DNA of 64,000 nt from NCBI GenBank assembly GCA_028641055.1, contig CM054059.1, positions 50,353,682-50,417,681 on the forward strand. The letters run 5' to 3'. Shown in pieces: positions 12,801-25,586 of the stretch (positions are counted from its first letter, which is position 1; each line of letters begins with the position of its first letter). The stretch is from Alopecurus myosuroides (taxonomy: Eukaryota > Streptophyta > Magnoliopsida > Poales > Poaceae). The position numbers and the translations under genes are program-made. Below the pieces are notes generated by a model. That model had not been told where the DNA came from. It saw only the letters and a list, made by a program, of their open reading frames with translations, and searched no databases.

Positions 12801-15800
12801 AGTACTTGACCCCTAATTTTTTTTCACTTGTGTGGAAATAATAGCATGAGTAGCATTACCTTGCTTATTTTTGCACCCTATTATTTTCTGCTAGTATTGT
12901 TATTGCACTAGGTGCTAGTTTAGGTTTTTGCTAATTGTTGTCAAGTGTGACCAGAGGATTTGTGACCTCTTAATGCTTTGTTATGCTAGTGGAACACCCA
13001 CTGGTGTCATTGCATTTTTGGTGGAAACATTATTCCCCCCACACTAGATGTGTTTCTTTTATATAGTTTCATAACTAGTGAGTGCCTAGTATTTTTGCTT
13101 TGGGAATTTTTGTGCTAAACAAAAATGGGTATGCTTCTGTTTGTAAGTGGTTGTAATCATGTGTGGCTTGCTAGGAAAAATCCATCTTTGGAGTGTTGAT
13201 TGATTCCTCTAGTAATGCCCTTTTTTATTACCACTAGTATGTAGGAGTTTCCCTGCAAATTGATACCTTGTTTTATCAAATGGGATATTTTTGTTATAGC
13301 AAGTATAGATGGTTTTCACTCCTGTTTTTATCACATGGACCCTCTGGTTGTATTTCAATTACTTGATTGAAATTCATCCATTGATTCTTCATGTATGAGT
13401 AGTACTAGTTTCCTTAGCAGTTTTTGTATTGAATTATTTTTCTGCCAACTTGTGTTTGGTAGATATTTGTGTATCCTTGCATGAGGACATGTTTTCATTC
13501 CCATTATGATAACATGGTTCCTTGTTTGCATTTTATTACTTTACTTATTATGCATGCTTGCATAGCAAAATTTTAGTAGAAACATGTCTATAGGATTCCT
13601 CCTTTTTAGCCATTGTTTCTATTGTTCTCACTATGAGAAATTGTGTGTTTTGTGATGAGTCTATTACCTTGTTACACTTGTGTAGGCTCACTGATTTGTA
13701 AAAGTAACTTTTGAAAATCATGTGTCTTATTTATTCTTGATGTGAATTTAGACTTAGTAAGATAGCTACCTTTTTCTTTTTGTTGTTTGGTTGATAGACC
13801 CATTGCCATGATTAATGTGGTGCATGTTTTATATACTTTTAGTAGTCTCACCCTTGTGAAACTAAGTATATTTTGGGTTTATTAATATCTTGGTATGAGA
13901 GTGGCACACCCACTGAATCCATGATATTAAGGTTGTGAGATATGTCCCTCCAACCTTAAGTTGTCTTATTAAATGGCATTTCTGCCAAGTAGGATTGTTG
14001 GATTGTTTGCCTCAATTAATAATTGAGTGATTTTGTTATTATTAGATTTTCTTGCTGTATGTATTGTTATGTATGGTTGCTTGCCTTGATTGGTTCTGAA
14101 TGTGTGTCCTTTATTCTTTTTACGACGTTAGAAAAACGAAGAGGAAGGAAGTGTCGGGAAGCTCTGCTTCAAGTTCCAGTCACTCCAAAACCAGGGACAC
14201 AGGGAGATACCAGGCAAGCCATCCTGATGCTTGCTGATACAATACTTATCATTACCTATCATGCATGCTTTACCTCTGAAGTTTTACCAAAACTTGATTA
14301 TCAAAACTATTTTTGAGGTGGAAATTACTACTATACTATTATATAGGTTACTATCATGCCAGTAGTTAAACTTGGTAATACCAAGCCCATAAGCCACCAT
14401 ATGGTATTTATTACCATCAAATATACTAGTCCCTAAGTGGACACCCTAAAATTGTGATTCTACAAAACAAAGGCTTTAAGGAAAAACCCGGAGAAAAGGC
14501 GGATCCTTGTTCTCCGGAGGCATGTGGAAGTGGTCATTTTTTAGAAAGTGGTGTTTTAAAAAATGACACATAACCTAGTCTTCGCCGGACAACCTTTACC
14601 GTACTGCCACCCTACCCCAACATGGGCACGGGGCTTAACTTGAAGTTTGTTCTTATTAGTGTGTGCTATCTCACTTGCTATAAGGGGCGTCGTACCCTCG
14701 AACCGAATGTCGTCAAAACTCCCAATGTTGAGGCATATAAAGTGTGGGATTAATTTTCCCTCCGGATGCATTCATTGAGGCTCCCGGCTAGGCAGGGTGG
14801 GACTTGGTGCCGGGGAGAACAAAACTCAATCGAGAGATAGACATATACTAGCTTGAACATAGTGAATGGTTATGATCAGATACCTGATGTTTACATACTG
14901 TTGTTACAGTCCGTGGTGTTTCACGGGAGGTGTACTGGATCTGGTGGATGTGTACACCTCTGCAGAGTATAACTTTTTCGAAGAAGCCGCGTCCTCGGAT
15001 ATGGACAGTTGAATGGCCATGTAGCTAGCATTGTGTCAATGTTTTCAAAAAGGAGTTTTGAAAGGGAAATTTTGGAAAGGAAGTGTTGAACTTGTGAAGT
15101 TCGGAAAGGAAAGGAAAGCTTGTACCGTGGAGGTACCGATGATGGAAAGCCAGAAGTTATTTTACAAACTAAAAAGTTTTGCAAATAAAACTTTTCTACT
15201 CTAAGCAAGAATTCTGGAAACTGATTCCAAAGAGTTTTGCAAAGAGAAAATATTCTTTCACAAAGTTTTACAAAACCTCTTGTACATGTGATATCTACAA
15301 GAGAAATAAAACTATATTATTTTTCTTCTGAAGTATCTTCTTCAACGAAGATACAGATTAACTTGACTGCAACTGTGGTGTCATCATATATGAACACCAT
15401 TGATAGTGAACCCTATTTATAGCCTACCTATTCCACCATATAAGCATATTTGCATGTTGGTAAGTGAAATGATGGATGTCTTGCTGAGTACATTCAAATG
15501 TACTCATTATGGTTTCGCCCCTGGTATCTACTTGCCAGATTTTGAGAAGGAACCTCCGAAGGATTTCTATGAAGAGAAGTACGGAGTTGACGGCTTTGCG
15601 AACTAGGATCGTCTCCGGGTCAGCAGCCTGTAGGTTAAGGCGTGACTTGGGCTCAACTACGTTGTGTTTTAATTGTCTTCCGCTGTGTTTGATAAGTTGC
15701 CTGCCCTTTGTGGCAGTTGCGTTAAACTTGATCATGTGATCTTTTGTGTAATACCTTTATGTATTCGTGTAATGGATGATGTATTTCTGTGTGCCAACTG

Positions 15801-15884
15801 TGTATGTTGTTCACGACTGATCTTTCTGGGATCGTGAATGTATGCATACGTAGGGTTTCAGACTGCCGGTCTGGGGTCCTTACA
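9849..15884 (+). repeat. Left LTR of the LARD-like element
   Basis: 6036 bp, TG...CA ends. AT-rich except for a GC-rich block at about 11170-11800 that follows a CT-rich run and may mark the transcription start and leader. Relative to the right LTR it lacks 51 bp at the position matching 21074-21124 and carries about 21 bp (near 12533) absent from the right copy. ORFs of 94-161 codons in the GC block overlap on both strands and look like shadows of composition, not genes. Confidence 0.92.
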
Positions 15885-15888
15885 GAGT

Positions 15889-15900
15889 TGGTATCAGAGC
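15889..15900 (+). promoter_or_regulatory. Primer binding site, tRNA-iMet type
   Basis: TGGTATCAGAGC, four bases after the left LTR end at 15884, complementary to the 3' end of initiator methionine tRNA. It sets plus-strand orientation for the element. Confidence 0.9.
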
Positions 15901-18900
15901 CATCCTGACCTTAGGAGACCTTAGTTAGCATGGACGCCAGATAGGAAAGAAAAGTATTTTTGAGTAAAAACCTATTTATTATCTACATTATTTTTACCTA
16001 AGGGAATTTTAGTATATTTTCCCTCCTTCTGATCTTTTCAAAAGATTCTAAATGCATATCAAGGGCGTCCTTGAACAGTGGTTCGAAGGGCGGGCCTTAC
16101 AGAGTTGGTATCTCTCTCGGATAAAAGTTTATTTCTTACTTGTTTACAACTGCTCCGCTCTGTTTTTGAAACATCTCTCGTCTTTGAAGTTTTCTGTCCA
16201 GAAAATAGTTGGAGTTTCAAAAACAGATTGTTGCATAAAGTTTTATCAAAACTTTACTTCTTTTATCTTGTTTCCATCCAAAAGAATTTTATACTTGCCG
16301 ATGTCCCGAGAAGACCAAAATAATTGCCTAGCTCTACAGTGATGATGGTCAGAAGTAGATATAGTTCTTCAGCCACTTCTAGGATTTTGGATCAGTCTAG
16401 TTTGGAGTAATTTAGCGATGACTCCATGAGTCGCCTCCCCCGACGTAGCCCCCATGGAGCCTTGCTTGTGTGTTTTGGCTTGTTTATGTGTGTCCGTAGG
16501 ACTTTGTGCTATTGTGTGGTGTAGAATTTGGTTCATCTAGACTTCTATATGTTTGTGGGGTGCTCAAAATTTGCAGATTTGTGCTTGCCCCGCTCTTGTT
16601 TTTGAATCGCCTCGTGTAAAATTTTTGCAAGCAAAAATGTTTGTATAGCATTCAAAAACAAGAATTTGTTGCTTAGACTTATACTTGTTTTCGCTTCATA
16701 ATGCGACCCGTCGTAAACCACCACCATCTCCCCCACAATAAATGAAAGCACCATTGGACCTATATAGAGGACCATCAAGCCACACGAGCTGCTAGCGTTG
16801 CTACCAATGCTGCACTCCAACAGATAAAGCTCCAACAACGACAACCCTCAAAGAAGAAAAGGCGTGAAGAAAACCAACCAATACTGACCTAAACCTCTAT
16901 GTTTTGTCTGTTTGCAAAAGACTCATTTTACCCTGTTGGCTAAATGTCGCACCTCTTTATGTCCCCTTTTAAAAGACCAAACAAGAGAAATCCCCTTTTT
17001 AAAAATTTATATACCTCCCTCCTCTGGAGAAAGGTACAAAAGAAGTCTTCACATGCCATGATGCGCAACCCCCTAAAAAGCCAATCAAAAGAGCACAATT
17101 CAATATCCGACGTATGACGCTAGTCGTATCTTGTCGGACAAACATAATAAAATAGAAAGCTAACAAGACTAACATGCTTTTCCTAATCTTAGGGTGAAAC
17201 CTAACCAAAGCATGTGAACTACTGACAACTCTTTCTAAACCAAGGAATTAAGTGACTTAAGACACCTTTTAATCTAGATGGTAAAAAGGGAAGTCACGAG
17301 AAAATAAAATGATGACCTATTCGTTTACTAGTCAATAGGATATCATGTGTATCTACTTTGGAAACCAAATTTTAATAAGACATTGTAGTTACTATGAAAT
17401 TCGGGGTTTAGAAATTAAGTGAACGATGGAACGGTTGTGATAGATATAGGAAACAACAGTTTTCCTGTTTTAGTCTCTTTGTGTGCTCTTGATTGAAATA
17501 AATTTGTGTTTTATTCAATCTTGCTTCCTAACTTATATGGAGTTGTTAGGAGTTGTTATTATGTTGTTTTCTTACAATAAATCTACCCTAGAAAGTGTGT
17601 GCATGATTGGAAACTTAAATAAAAATTAAATAGCATTTGTTACCTTCTAGTTTATTATTTGGAAATATTGTGAGAACTAGATCTGTATATACTTTCGTAG
17701 TAGATTTTGTGCTATGTGTTCATTGAGTCAAGTAACATTTAGGTACTGTTATTTTGATGCTTGTACCTATGTTAGCTTGCATGTCCCTTAATATTAAAGC
17801 GTGTGTAAGCATTGCTATCAATATGCACTAGTATTGCTTCACTAGATTAAATAGCCTTATATTTTTATCTTGTATGCAAAGTTTTTCATGAGTAACCAGA
17901 GGCTTAGTACCTATTTTTACTTGGTATTAGTAGGCCATAGCCCACTGGTCCCATTGCATTTTGGCTTGAGGATGAAAATCCCCAACCATACACAGGTGTG
18001 AAAATAGCATGTTTCAATATGTGATTGATTTCTATTTTCCACCATGGAAAATATAATGGTTTCTTTTCACTTATGCAAGTGAGAAGTTTATTTCTTATTA
18101 GTAAATACTAATATGTTTAGGTGTGATTCTTTTGTTAGCATAATATTCCTTAGGGGTATCATGTTAAGAAATGTTTCACTATCGTGTGCTAAAATTAAAT
18201 TGTTCGCAAATAAAATAAATTCCTCTTTATTGGTAGATTGTTTGTGAATAATTTTAAATAGAGTGTATGGATTTTTGAAAAGGTTTATATAACTTTTCAT
18301 TAATTTCATAGCTACTGGTTGTGTGAGTTATACCTTGCTTGTTTGCTAGGAATTTGTTTAAGAAAAACATAAATTGCTAGAATTAATTCATGCATGTTTA
18401 ATAGTTGTATCATGGGATTGTTTTGATGTTTGTGCTTACTAACATGAGTAAGTTTTGTGTATTGTTATTAGTTAAATTTATATTCATGACTTGCTTGTTT
18501 AGTTTTAAACATCATGATAGCATTGTTTGCTTCTCTAGAGTGAAACTAGTTTCACCACTAGAAGATGGTGATTTTTGCTCTAGTATTACCCTCTTTTTAT
18601 TTTATGAGTATATGTGTGGATATAGCATGTTTAGGAAGTTATTACTTATGTTATCATGCCATGAATTATTAAGTTGCATGTTCTATGGTTATAGGATATG
18701 ATTATCTCTTATAGCATGCTGGTGTAAGATTTTTATACTAGTGTGTTATTTGTGCAGTCCTATTTTTGTTATGCCTGTGTAATAGGAGTTTAATCTTGTA
18801 TGAAGATGGTGTTTTAGAGTATCTTTATGATTGGATTCATTGGTTTTTAGATACTGGTTGTTTGCTAATTGTTCATAATTGATGGATTCCAAAACCTCTA

Positions 18901-19500
18901 ATAAACAATAACCTAGTGAATAAATAATCTATTCATCTGTGGTGTTGTTTGTTTTCTTATTGGATGTTTAAATGTTTTACCTTAGCATGAGTTTATACTT
19001 GTGTTATGGTTGTGCTTAATAGTATCTTATGAAACTAAAACATCCAACTAAAATCATGAACATAATTAAGTGATAGTTGCTTGTGTGATGCTAATATCCA
19101 CTGCCATGGGTATTATTCTGTCTGTTTATTTTACCTTAGCAACCTAACCTTTGCACCCACAAGCTATATTTTTAGCTTCTTATATGTCTTGGTATGAGAG
19201 TGGTAGACCACTCCATATGTGGTATGTAATATGTGGGATATAGCTAGGAACTCATGTAAAAATTGACGGTACATTTCCAGGTAGTTCTGCACTAACCTTA
19301 ATTTTTGTTCAAACTAGGAAACAAAAGTTTTGGAACTAACACAGTGCTGGTGTACTTTTTAAAATGAAGTTGCTAATTTAGGGTAGTACCCCACCTCCCA
19401 AGAAAAATCAAAGGGGGGAAGCACCTGCACTCCAACACTAAAATCGTGTTTGTTGGCCCTCCCTTAGTCCTCGCTTGTGAATCTCGGGGACGAGATTCTT

Positions 19501-19517
19501 TTTAAGGGGGGAAGAAC
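19501..19517 (+). promoter_or_regulatory. Polypurine tract
   Basis: TTTAAGGGGGGAAGAAC lies immediately upstream of the right LTR (19518), in the place and with the composition of a plus-strand priming tract. Confidence 0.85.
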
Positions 19518-22500
19518 TGTCACATCCCAATTTTGGAATACCTGATAACACAGTTGTTTTGCTAATTGTGACAATTAAACTTTGATTGTATTTGTTTGAG
19601 TGCAACTAAACAAACTAATTATATAAACTTACATGGCTAAGAAATTGAAAACAAAATATTCAACATATTGTTCCAATGACCTTGGCAATATTTTCTAAAG
19701 TAAATATTGATCAAAGAGTTTTCCAAAAACATCTTATGAATCTCATACTTGTTGAATATTATTCCAAGACCTAAATTAAGAAAGAGGAAACACTTAATAA
19801 AATTTCCCTAAAAGATTATCAGGAAAAAGAGGCATTCTTAGATGCTTCACCAAAATATTATCAAATGTTTTTCCAACCTTGCAAGATTAAAAACAAAAGT
19901 ATTTGAGAGCATTTACTTGCTATCCCTAGTCACATAAATATTTTGGCAAAGCATTGTTAAAGAAAAGCCAAGTGCTTTATTAAATAGAAATTCCAATATT
20001 TCTAGAAACAGAAAACTAAAACAAGTTACTATTGGAAACTTTCTTAAAATGATCTGAAATTCATACCATTCCTTCCTTATATCAAATAAGGAACACACAC
20101 AAGAGGAGACCAAAAATTGAATCCATTAAAATCCTGAAAACATGGTTTTTCTCCACAGCAATAATTGGGATTTTGAACAAGTTTGTTCTACAAACTGTTT
20201 CCAAATGCCATGAAATAAATACCACATGCTCTATATCATAAATGAGGATGAAAACCAAAAGGGCACAAGTTTTTTAATAATTTAAGTTGCCAAAAACCCT
20301 TGTTTTCTTGACAGCACCTTTTTGAAATTTGAACAAGTGTGTTCTATGAAGTAACTCAAAATGACTGGAATTTTCTACCACATAAGGAACATATCAAATA
20401 AGGAATGTGTGCCAAAAATTATCATTTTTGGAAGCTCCTAAGTAGGTTAGTAAATTCAATGTCCATTTATGTAAGAATTCAAATTTGAACAACTTTGAAT
20501 TATCAAGTTTAGGCAAATGAGCCAATTTTCACATATGTTGTGTGTATCAACTAATTAGAATTTTGGGCAAAAGGAATTTAAATTTTGATGTTGGTTGCTT
20601 GGTGAAAACACCCTTTTTCAGAGAGGATAGGGACCTTCTTGTAAATACCCAGGGACCAAAATGTAATCCTAGTCACATGTCCTTCTTCTTCCTGTAGCAA
20701 GCAGTAGAGGGCATGGCTGCCCATGCCCCATTGCTTCGACTAGAAGCTTGCTAGATGGTTTTAAAGCCCCCATGTGCACCTCTGTGCCTCTCTACCTGCT
20801 CCCTCTCTCTCCCCCCACTTGAGCTCTCCTCTCTCTGCTCAAAATTCCTCAAGAAACCGAAACCCTAGCCCGAATTGAGGTCGCCGTCGATTAGGCCGAT
20901 AGAGACCTCGCAGCCAGCAGCCGTTGGCGCCATCATCTCCGCCTTGCCGTGGTGGCCCTCGGTGCCGAAGGAATCGAGCCGAAACGACCCATAGACCCCG
21001 CGCCATCCGTTTTCGTCCTCGGGGCCGGCGAGCTCCGGCGAGACATTGCCGCTCCCTCGCCCCTCCTCCGACCTCTCCGAGTGTCTCCTCGAGTTCACGG
21101 TGAGCGTGCTAGTCCCCCCCGACCCTTTTCCCCTCTCTCTCTCCCTCCGAGTCGACGCCGGGCCGTGGTCCATTTCCGGCCACCGCGGGCGCGCTATCGC
21201 CGCCGCCTTCCGGCCACTCCCGGGAAGCGGCGCTGCCTTCATTCACTTCCCCTCGATGAGAGCAACGTGTTGGTACTTTTATTTTGCGAAAAGGCGTCCG
21301 AAATCGCTGGATCTTTGCTCGCCGGAGACTCACCCGCCGGCGAGTGAGGTCACCGTGACGCGCGCACGGCGCATCGTCTCCTGACCCCGCGCATGTGAGT
21401 CAAACTGGCCGGTGGCCCCAGCGCTCGCCTGCATGGCAGCCGCGTGGCGGTCTGGCCCGCGAGTCAGCGACTCGGGCTAGATCCCTCGCGGTAGATTAGA
21501 TCTGGCCGGCCCATATTAGCAGATCTGGCCCAAGTCTGGTTGTTTTCCATTTAATTTTTGACAGAAAAGTACATGGTTACTTTTAGCTCTAAAAGCCAAC
21601 CTAAAAGATGTTGTTGAGCAAGACAAAATTCACAGTGGTACACCAACAAAATCTAAACCACCTCCAACTTGTAGATCTACTTTTGGATGTATATTTTTGA
21701 AATGAAAAATGATTTGGCAACAGGTACCTGAAACACCAAAATGAGCACCATTTTAATTTCACAACTCAGAATGAAGTGAGGCCAATTGCATTGGAAAGAC
21801 CTTGAAATTACCTAACAGGAGCAATTAACCTTGCTTCCAAATTACTAGTATTTTTGAAATGGCATGCAATTTGGTAAAACACCAGTGAGCACTTTGGTGA
21901 TTTTTATAAATTAATTAAAGATGAATTTTGATGCAAACTCAATTGGATGGTCTTGTATATGTTTAGGTCTATCCAAAACTAGAAGGGTTTAATTTTTAGA
22001 GCATACTACAAAATTTGGTGGACAGATCTGTATATTGCTTGTTTCTGCCATTTTGGCATTTTAGTTAATTAAATTGTGTGAATATATTTTTGTGTTGCAA
22101 TATTGTTTTCTAGCATGTATAAGTTGTGTGAACTTGTTTTCTAAGTGTTACTTAGCTATTTTATCATGTTAGAATGTGTGGACTTGAGTGTAGAAGAAAT
22201 AGGATTTATATCAATATCATATGTTTTATCCCTAGTTAAATACTTGCATTATGATCAAGAACTTGGATTGTTGATTGGATCCAGTACCATGTTGGTACAT
22301 ATTTTGTGTTGTTATCACCTCTGCTAGATTGCATTTGAGTTGATAGAGAAGCATGAGTAATTTAGTCATTACTATGAGAATGTTATGGAAAAATTCTCTC
22401 ATGTGTAGAATTTTTAGCACAATATTTGTGGTTGAGTATCCACATATTTTTATGTTGTGTTCATAGGACCAGTAGCTTTTTGATTATGTTTTTATGAGTA

Positions 22501-25500
22501 CTTTACCCCTAAATTTTTTTCACTTGTGTGGAAATAATAGCATGAGTAGCATTACCTTGCTTATTTTTGCACCCTATTATTTTCTGCTAGTATTGTTATT
22601 GCACTAGGTGCTAGTTTAGGTTTTTGCTAATTGTTGTCAAGTGTGACCAGAGGCTTTGTGACCTCTTAATGCTTTGTTATGATAGTGGAACACCCACTGG
22701 TGTCATTGCATTTTTGGTGGAAACATTATTCCCCCCACACTAGATGTGTTTCTTTTATATAGTTTCATAACTAGTGAGTGCCTAGTATTTTTGCTTTGGG
22801 AATTTTTGTGCTAAACAAAAATGGGTATGCTTCTGTTTGTAAGTGGTTGTAATCATGTGTGGCTTGCTAGGAAAAATCCATCTTTGGAGTGTTGATTGAT
22901 TCCTCTAGTAATGCCCTTTTTTATTACCACTAGTATGTAGGAGTTTCCCTGCAAATTGATACCTTGTTTTATCAAATGGGATATTTTTGTTATAGCAAGT
23001 ATAGATGGTTTTCACTCCTGTTTTTATCACATGGAACCTCTGGTTGTATTTCAATTACTTGATTGAAATTCATCCATTGATTCTTCATGTATGAGTAGTA
23101 CTAGTTTCCTTAGCAGTTTTTGTATTGAATTATTTTTCTGCCAACTTGTGTTTGGTAGATATTTGTGTATCCTTGCATGAGGACATGTTTTCATTCCCAT
23201 TATGATAACATGGTTCCTTGTTTGCATTTTATTACTTTACTTATTATGCATGCTTTCATAGCAAACTTTTAGTAGAAACATGTCTATAGGATTCCTCCTG
23301 TTTAGCCATTGTTTCTATTGTTCTCACTATGAGAAATTGTGTGTTTTGTGATGAGTCTATTACCTTGTTACACTTGTGTAGGCTCACTGATTTGTAAAAG
23401 TAACTTTTGCAAATCATGTGTCTTATTTATTCTTGATGTGAATTTAGACTTAGTAAGATAGCTACCTTTTTCTTTTTGTTGTTTGGTTGATAGACCCATT
23501 GCCATGATTAATGTGGTGCATGTTTTATATACTTTTAGTAGTCTCACCCTTGTGAAACTAAGTATATTTTGGGTTTATTAATATCTTGGTATGAGAGTGG
23601 CACACCCACTGAATCCATGATATTAAGGTTGTGAGATATGTCCCTCCAACCTTAAGTTGTCTTATTAAATGGCATTTCTGCCAAGTAGGATTGTTGGATT
23701 GTTTGCCTCAATTAATAATTGAGTGATTTTGTTATTATTAGATTTTCTTGCTGTATGTATTGTTATGTATGGTTGCTTGCCTTGATTGGTTCTGAATGTG
23801 TGTCCTTTATTCTTTTTACGACGTTAGAAAAACGAAGAGGAAGGAAGTGTCGGGAAGCTCTGCTTCAAGTTGCAGTCACTCCAAAACCAGGGACACAAGG
23901 AGATACCAGGCAAGCCATCCTGATGCTTGCTGATATAATACTTATCATTACCTATCATGCATGCTTTACCTCTGAAGTTTTACCAAAAACTTGATTATCA
24001 AAACTATTTTTGAGGTGGAAATTACTACTATACTATTATATAGGTTACTATCATGCCAGTAGTTAAACTTGGTAATACCAAGCCCATAAGCCACCATATG
24101 GTATTTATTACCATCAAATATACTAGTCCCTAAGTGGACACCCTAAAATTGTGATTCTACAAAACAAAGGCTTTAAGGAAAAACCCGGAGAAAAGGCGGA
24201 TCCTTGTTCTCCGGAGGCATGTGGAAGTGGTCATTTTTTAGAAAGTGGTGTTTTAAAAAATGACACATAACCTAGTCTTCGCCGGACAACCTTTACCGTA
24301 CTGCCACCCTACCCCAACATGGGCACGGGGCTTAACTTGAAGTTTGTTCTTATTAGTGTGTGCTATCTCACTTGCTATAAGGGGCGTCGTACCCTCGAAC
24401 CGAATGTCGTCAAAACTCCCAATGTTGAGGCATATAAAGTGTGGGATTAATTTTCCCTCCGGATGCATTCATTGAGGCTCCCGGCTAGGCAGGGTGGGAC
24501 TTGGTGCCGGGGAGAACAAAACTCAATCGAGAGATAGACATATACTAGCTTGAACATAGTGAATGGTTATGATCAGATACCTGATGTTTACATACTGTTG
24601 TTACAGTCCGTGGTGTTTCACGGGAGGTGTACTGGATCTGGTGGATGTGTACACCTCTGTAGAGTATAACTTTTTCGAAGAAGCCGCGTCCTCGGATATG
24701 GACAGTTGAATGGCCATGTAGCTAGCATTGTGTCAATGTTTTCAAAAAGGAGTTTTGAAAGGGAAATTTTGGAAAGGAAGTGTTGAACTTGTGAAGTTCG
24801 GAAAGGAAAGGAAAGCTTGTACCGTGGAGGTACCGATGATGGAAAGCCAGAAGTTATTTTACAAACTAAAAAGTTTTGCAAATAAAACTTTTCTACTCTA
24901 AGCAAGAATTCTGGAAACTGATTCCAAAGAGTTTTGCAAATAGAAAATATTCTTTCACAAAGTTTTACAAAACCTCTTGTACATGTGATATCTACAAGAG
25001 AAATAAAACTATATTATTTTTCTTCTGAAGTATCTTCTTCAACGAAGATACAGATTAACTTGACTGCAACTGTGGTGTCATCATATATGAACACCATTGA
25101 TAGTGAACCCTATTTATAGCCTACCTATTCCACCATATAAGCATATTTGCATGTTGGTAAGTGAAATGATGGATGTCTTGCTGAGTACATTCAAATGTAC
25201 TCATTATGGTTTCGCCCCTGGTATCTACTTGCCAGATTTTGAGAAGGAACCTCCGAAGGATTTCTATGAAGAGAAGTACGGAGTTGACGGCTTTGCGAAC
25301 TAGGATCGTCTCCGGGTCAGCAGCCTGTAGGTTAAGGCGTGACTTGGGCTCAACTACGTTGTGTTTTAATTGTCTTCCGCTGTGTTTGATAAGTTGCCTG
25401 CCCTTTGTGGCAGTTGCGTTAAACTTGATCATGTGATCTTTTGTGTAATACCTTTATGTATTCGTGTAATGGATGATGTATTTCTGTGTGCCAACTGTGT

Positions 25501-25581
25501 ATTTTGTTCACGACTGATCTTTCTGGGATCGTGAATGTATGCATACGTAGGGTTTCAGACTGCCGGTCTGGGGTCCTTACA
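19518..25581 (+). repeat. Right LTR of the LARD-like element
   Basis: 6064 bp, colinear with the left LTR. In the first ~1 kb I count roughly ten single-base differences by eye, about 1 percent, many of them C/T or G/A transitions as expected from methylated DNA. The 51-bp segment absent from the left copy is bounded by two CCGACC copies (21068-21073 and 21119-21124). Confidence 0.92.
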
Positions 25582-25586
25582 ATTAT
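25582..25586. repeat. Target site duplication, right copy (ATTAT)
   Basis: Matches the five bases at 9844-9848 and marks the downstream edge of the LARD-like element. Confidence 0.9.

Larger units (their letters stand above)
15885..19517 (+). mobile_element. Internal, non-coding core of the LARD-like element
   Basis: 3633 bp without an ORF above about 100 codons and without recognisable gag-pol motifs on either strand. A second copy of the LTR-edge/primer-site string (CCTTACAGAGTTGGTATC) occurs at 16095-16112, suggesting an old duplication near the 5' end. The last 150 bp resemble the 3' untranslated part of Ty3/gypsy elements. With no ORF kept, reverse transcription would depend on proteins from another element. 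Confidence 0.8.
9849..25581 (+). mobile_element. Complete LARD-like LTR retrotransposon with ~6-kb LTRs
   Basis: Two direct repeats (9849-15884, 6036 bp; 19518-25581, 6064 bp) begin TGTCACATCCCAATTTTGG and end GTCTGGGGTCCTTACA. They flank a 3633-bp core with a tRNA-iMet primer site at the left and a purine-rich tract at the right. ATTAT duplications flank the whole element. No gag or pol ORF is present in the core. This architecture (very long LTRs, short non-coding core) matches the non-autonomous LARD class described in Triticeae. The 3' end (GGGGACGAGATTC, then AAGGGGGG) resembles autonomous grass Ty3/gypsy elements, which could supply proteins in trans. LTR sizes exceed the ~4.5 kb usual for described LARDs. 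Confidence 0.9.
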
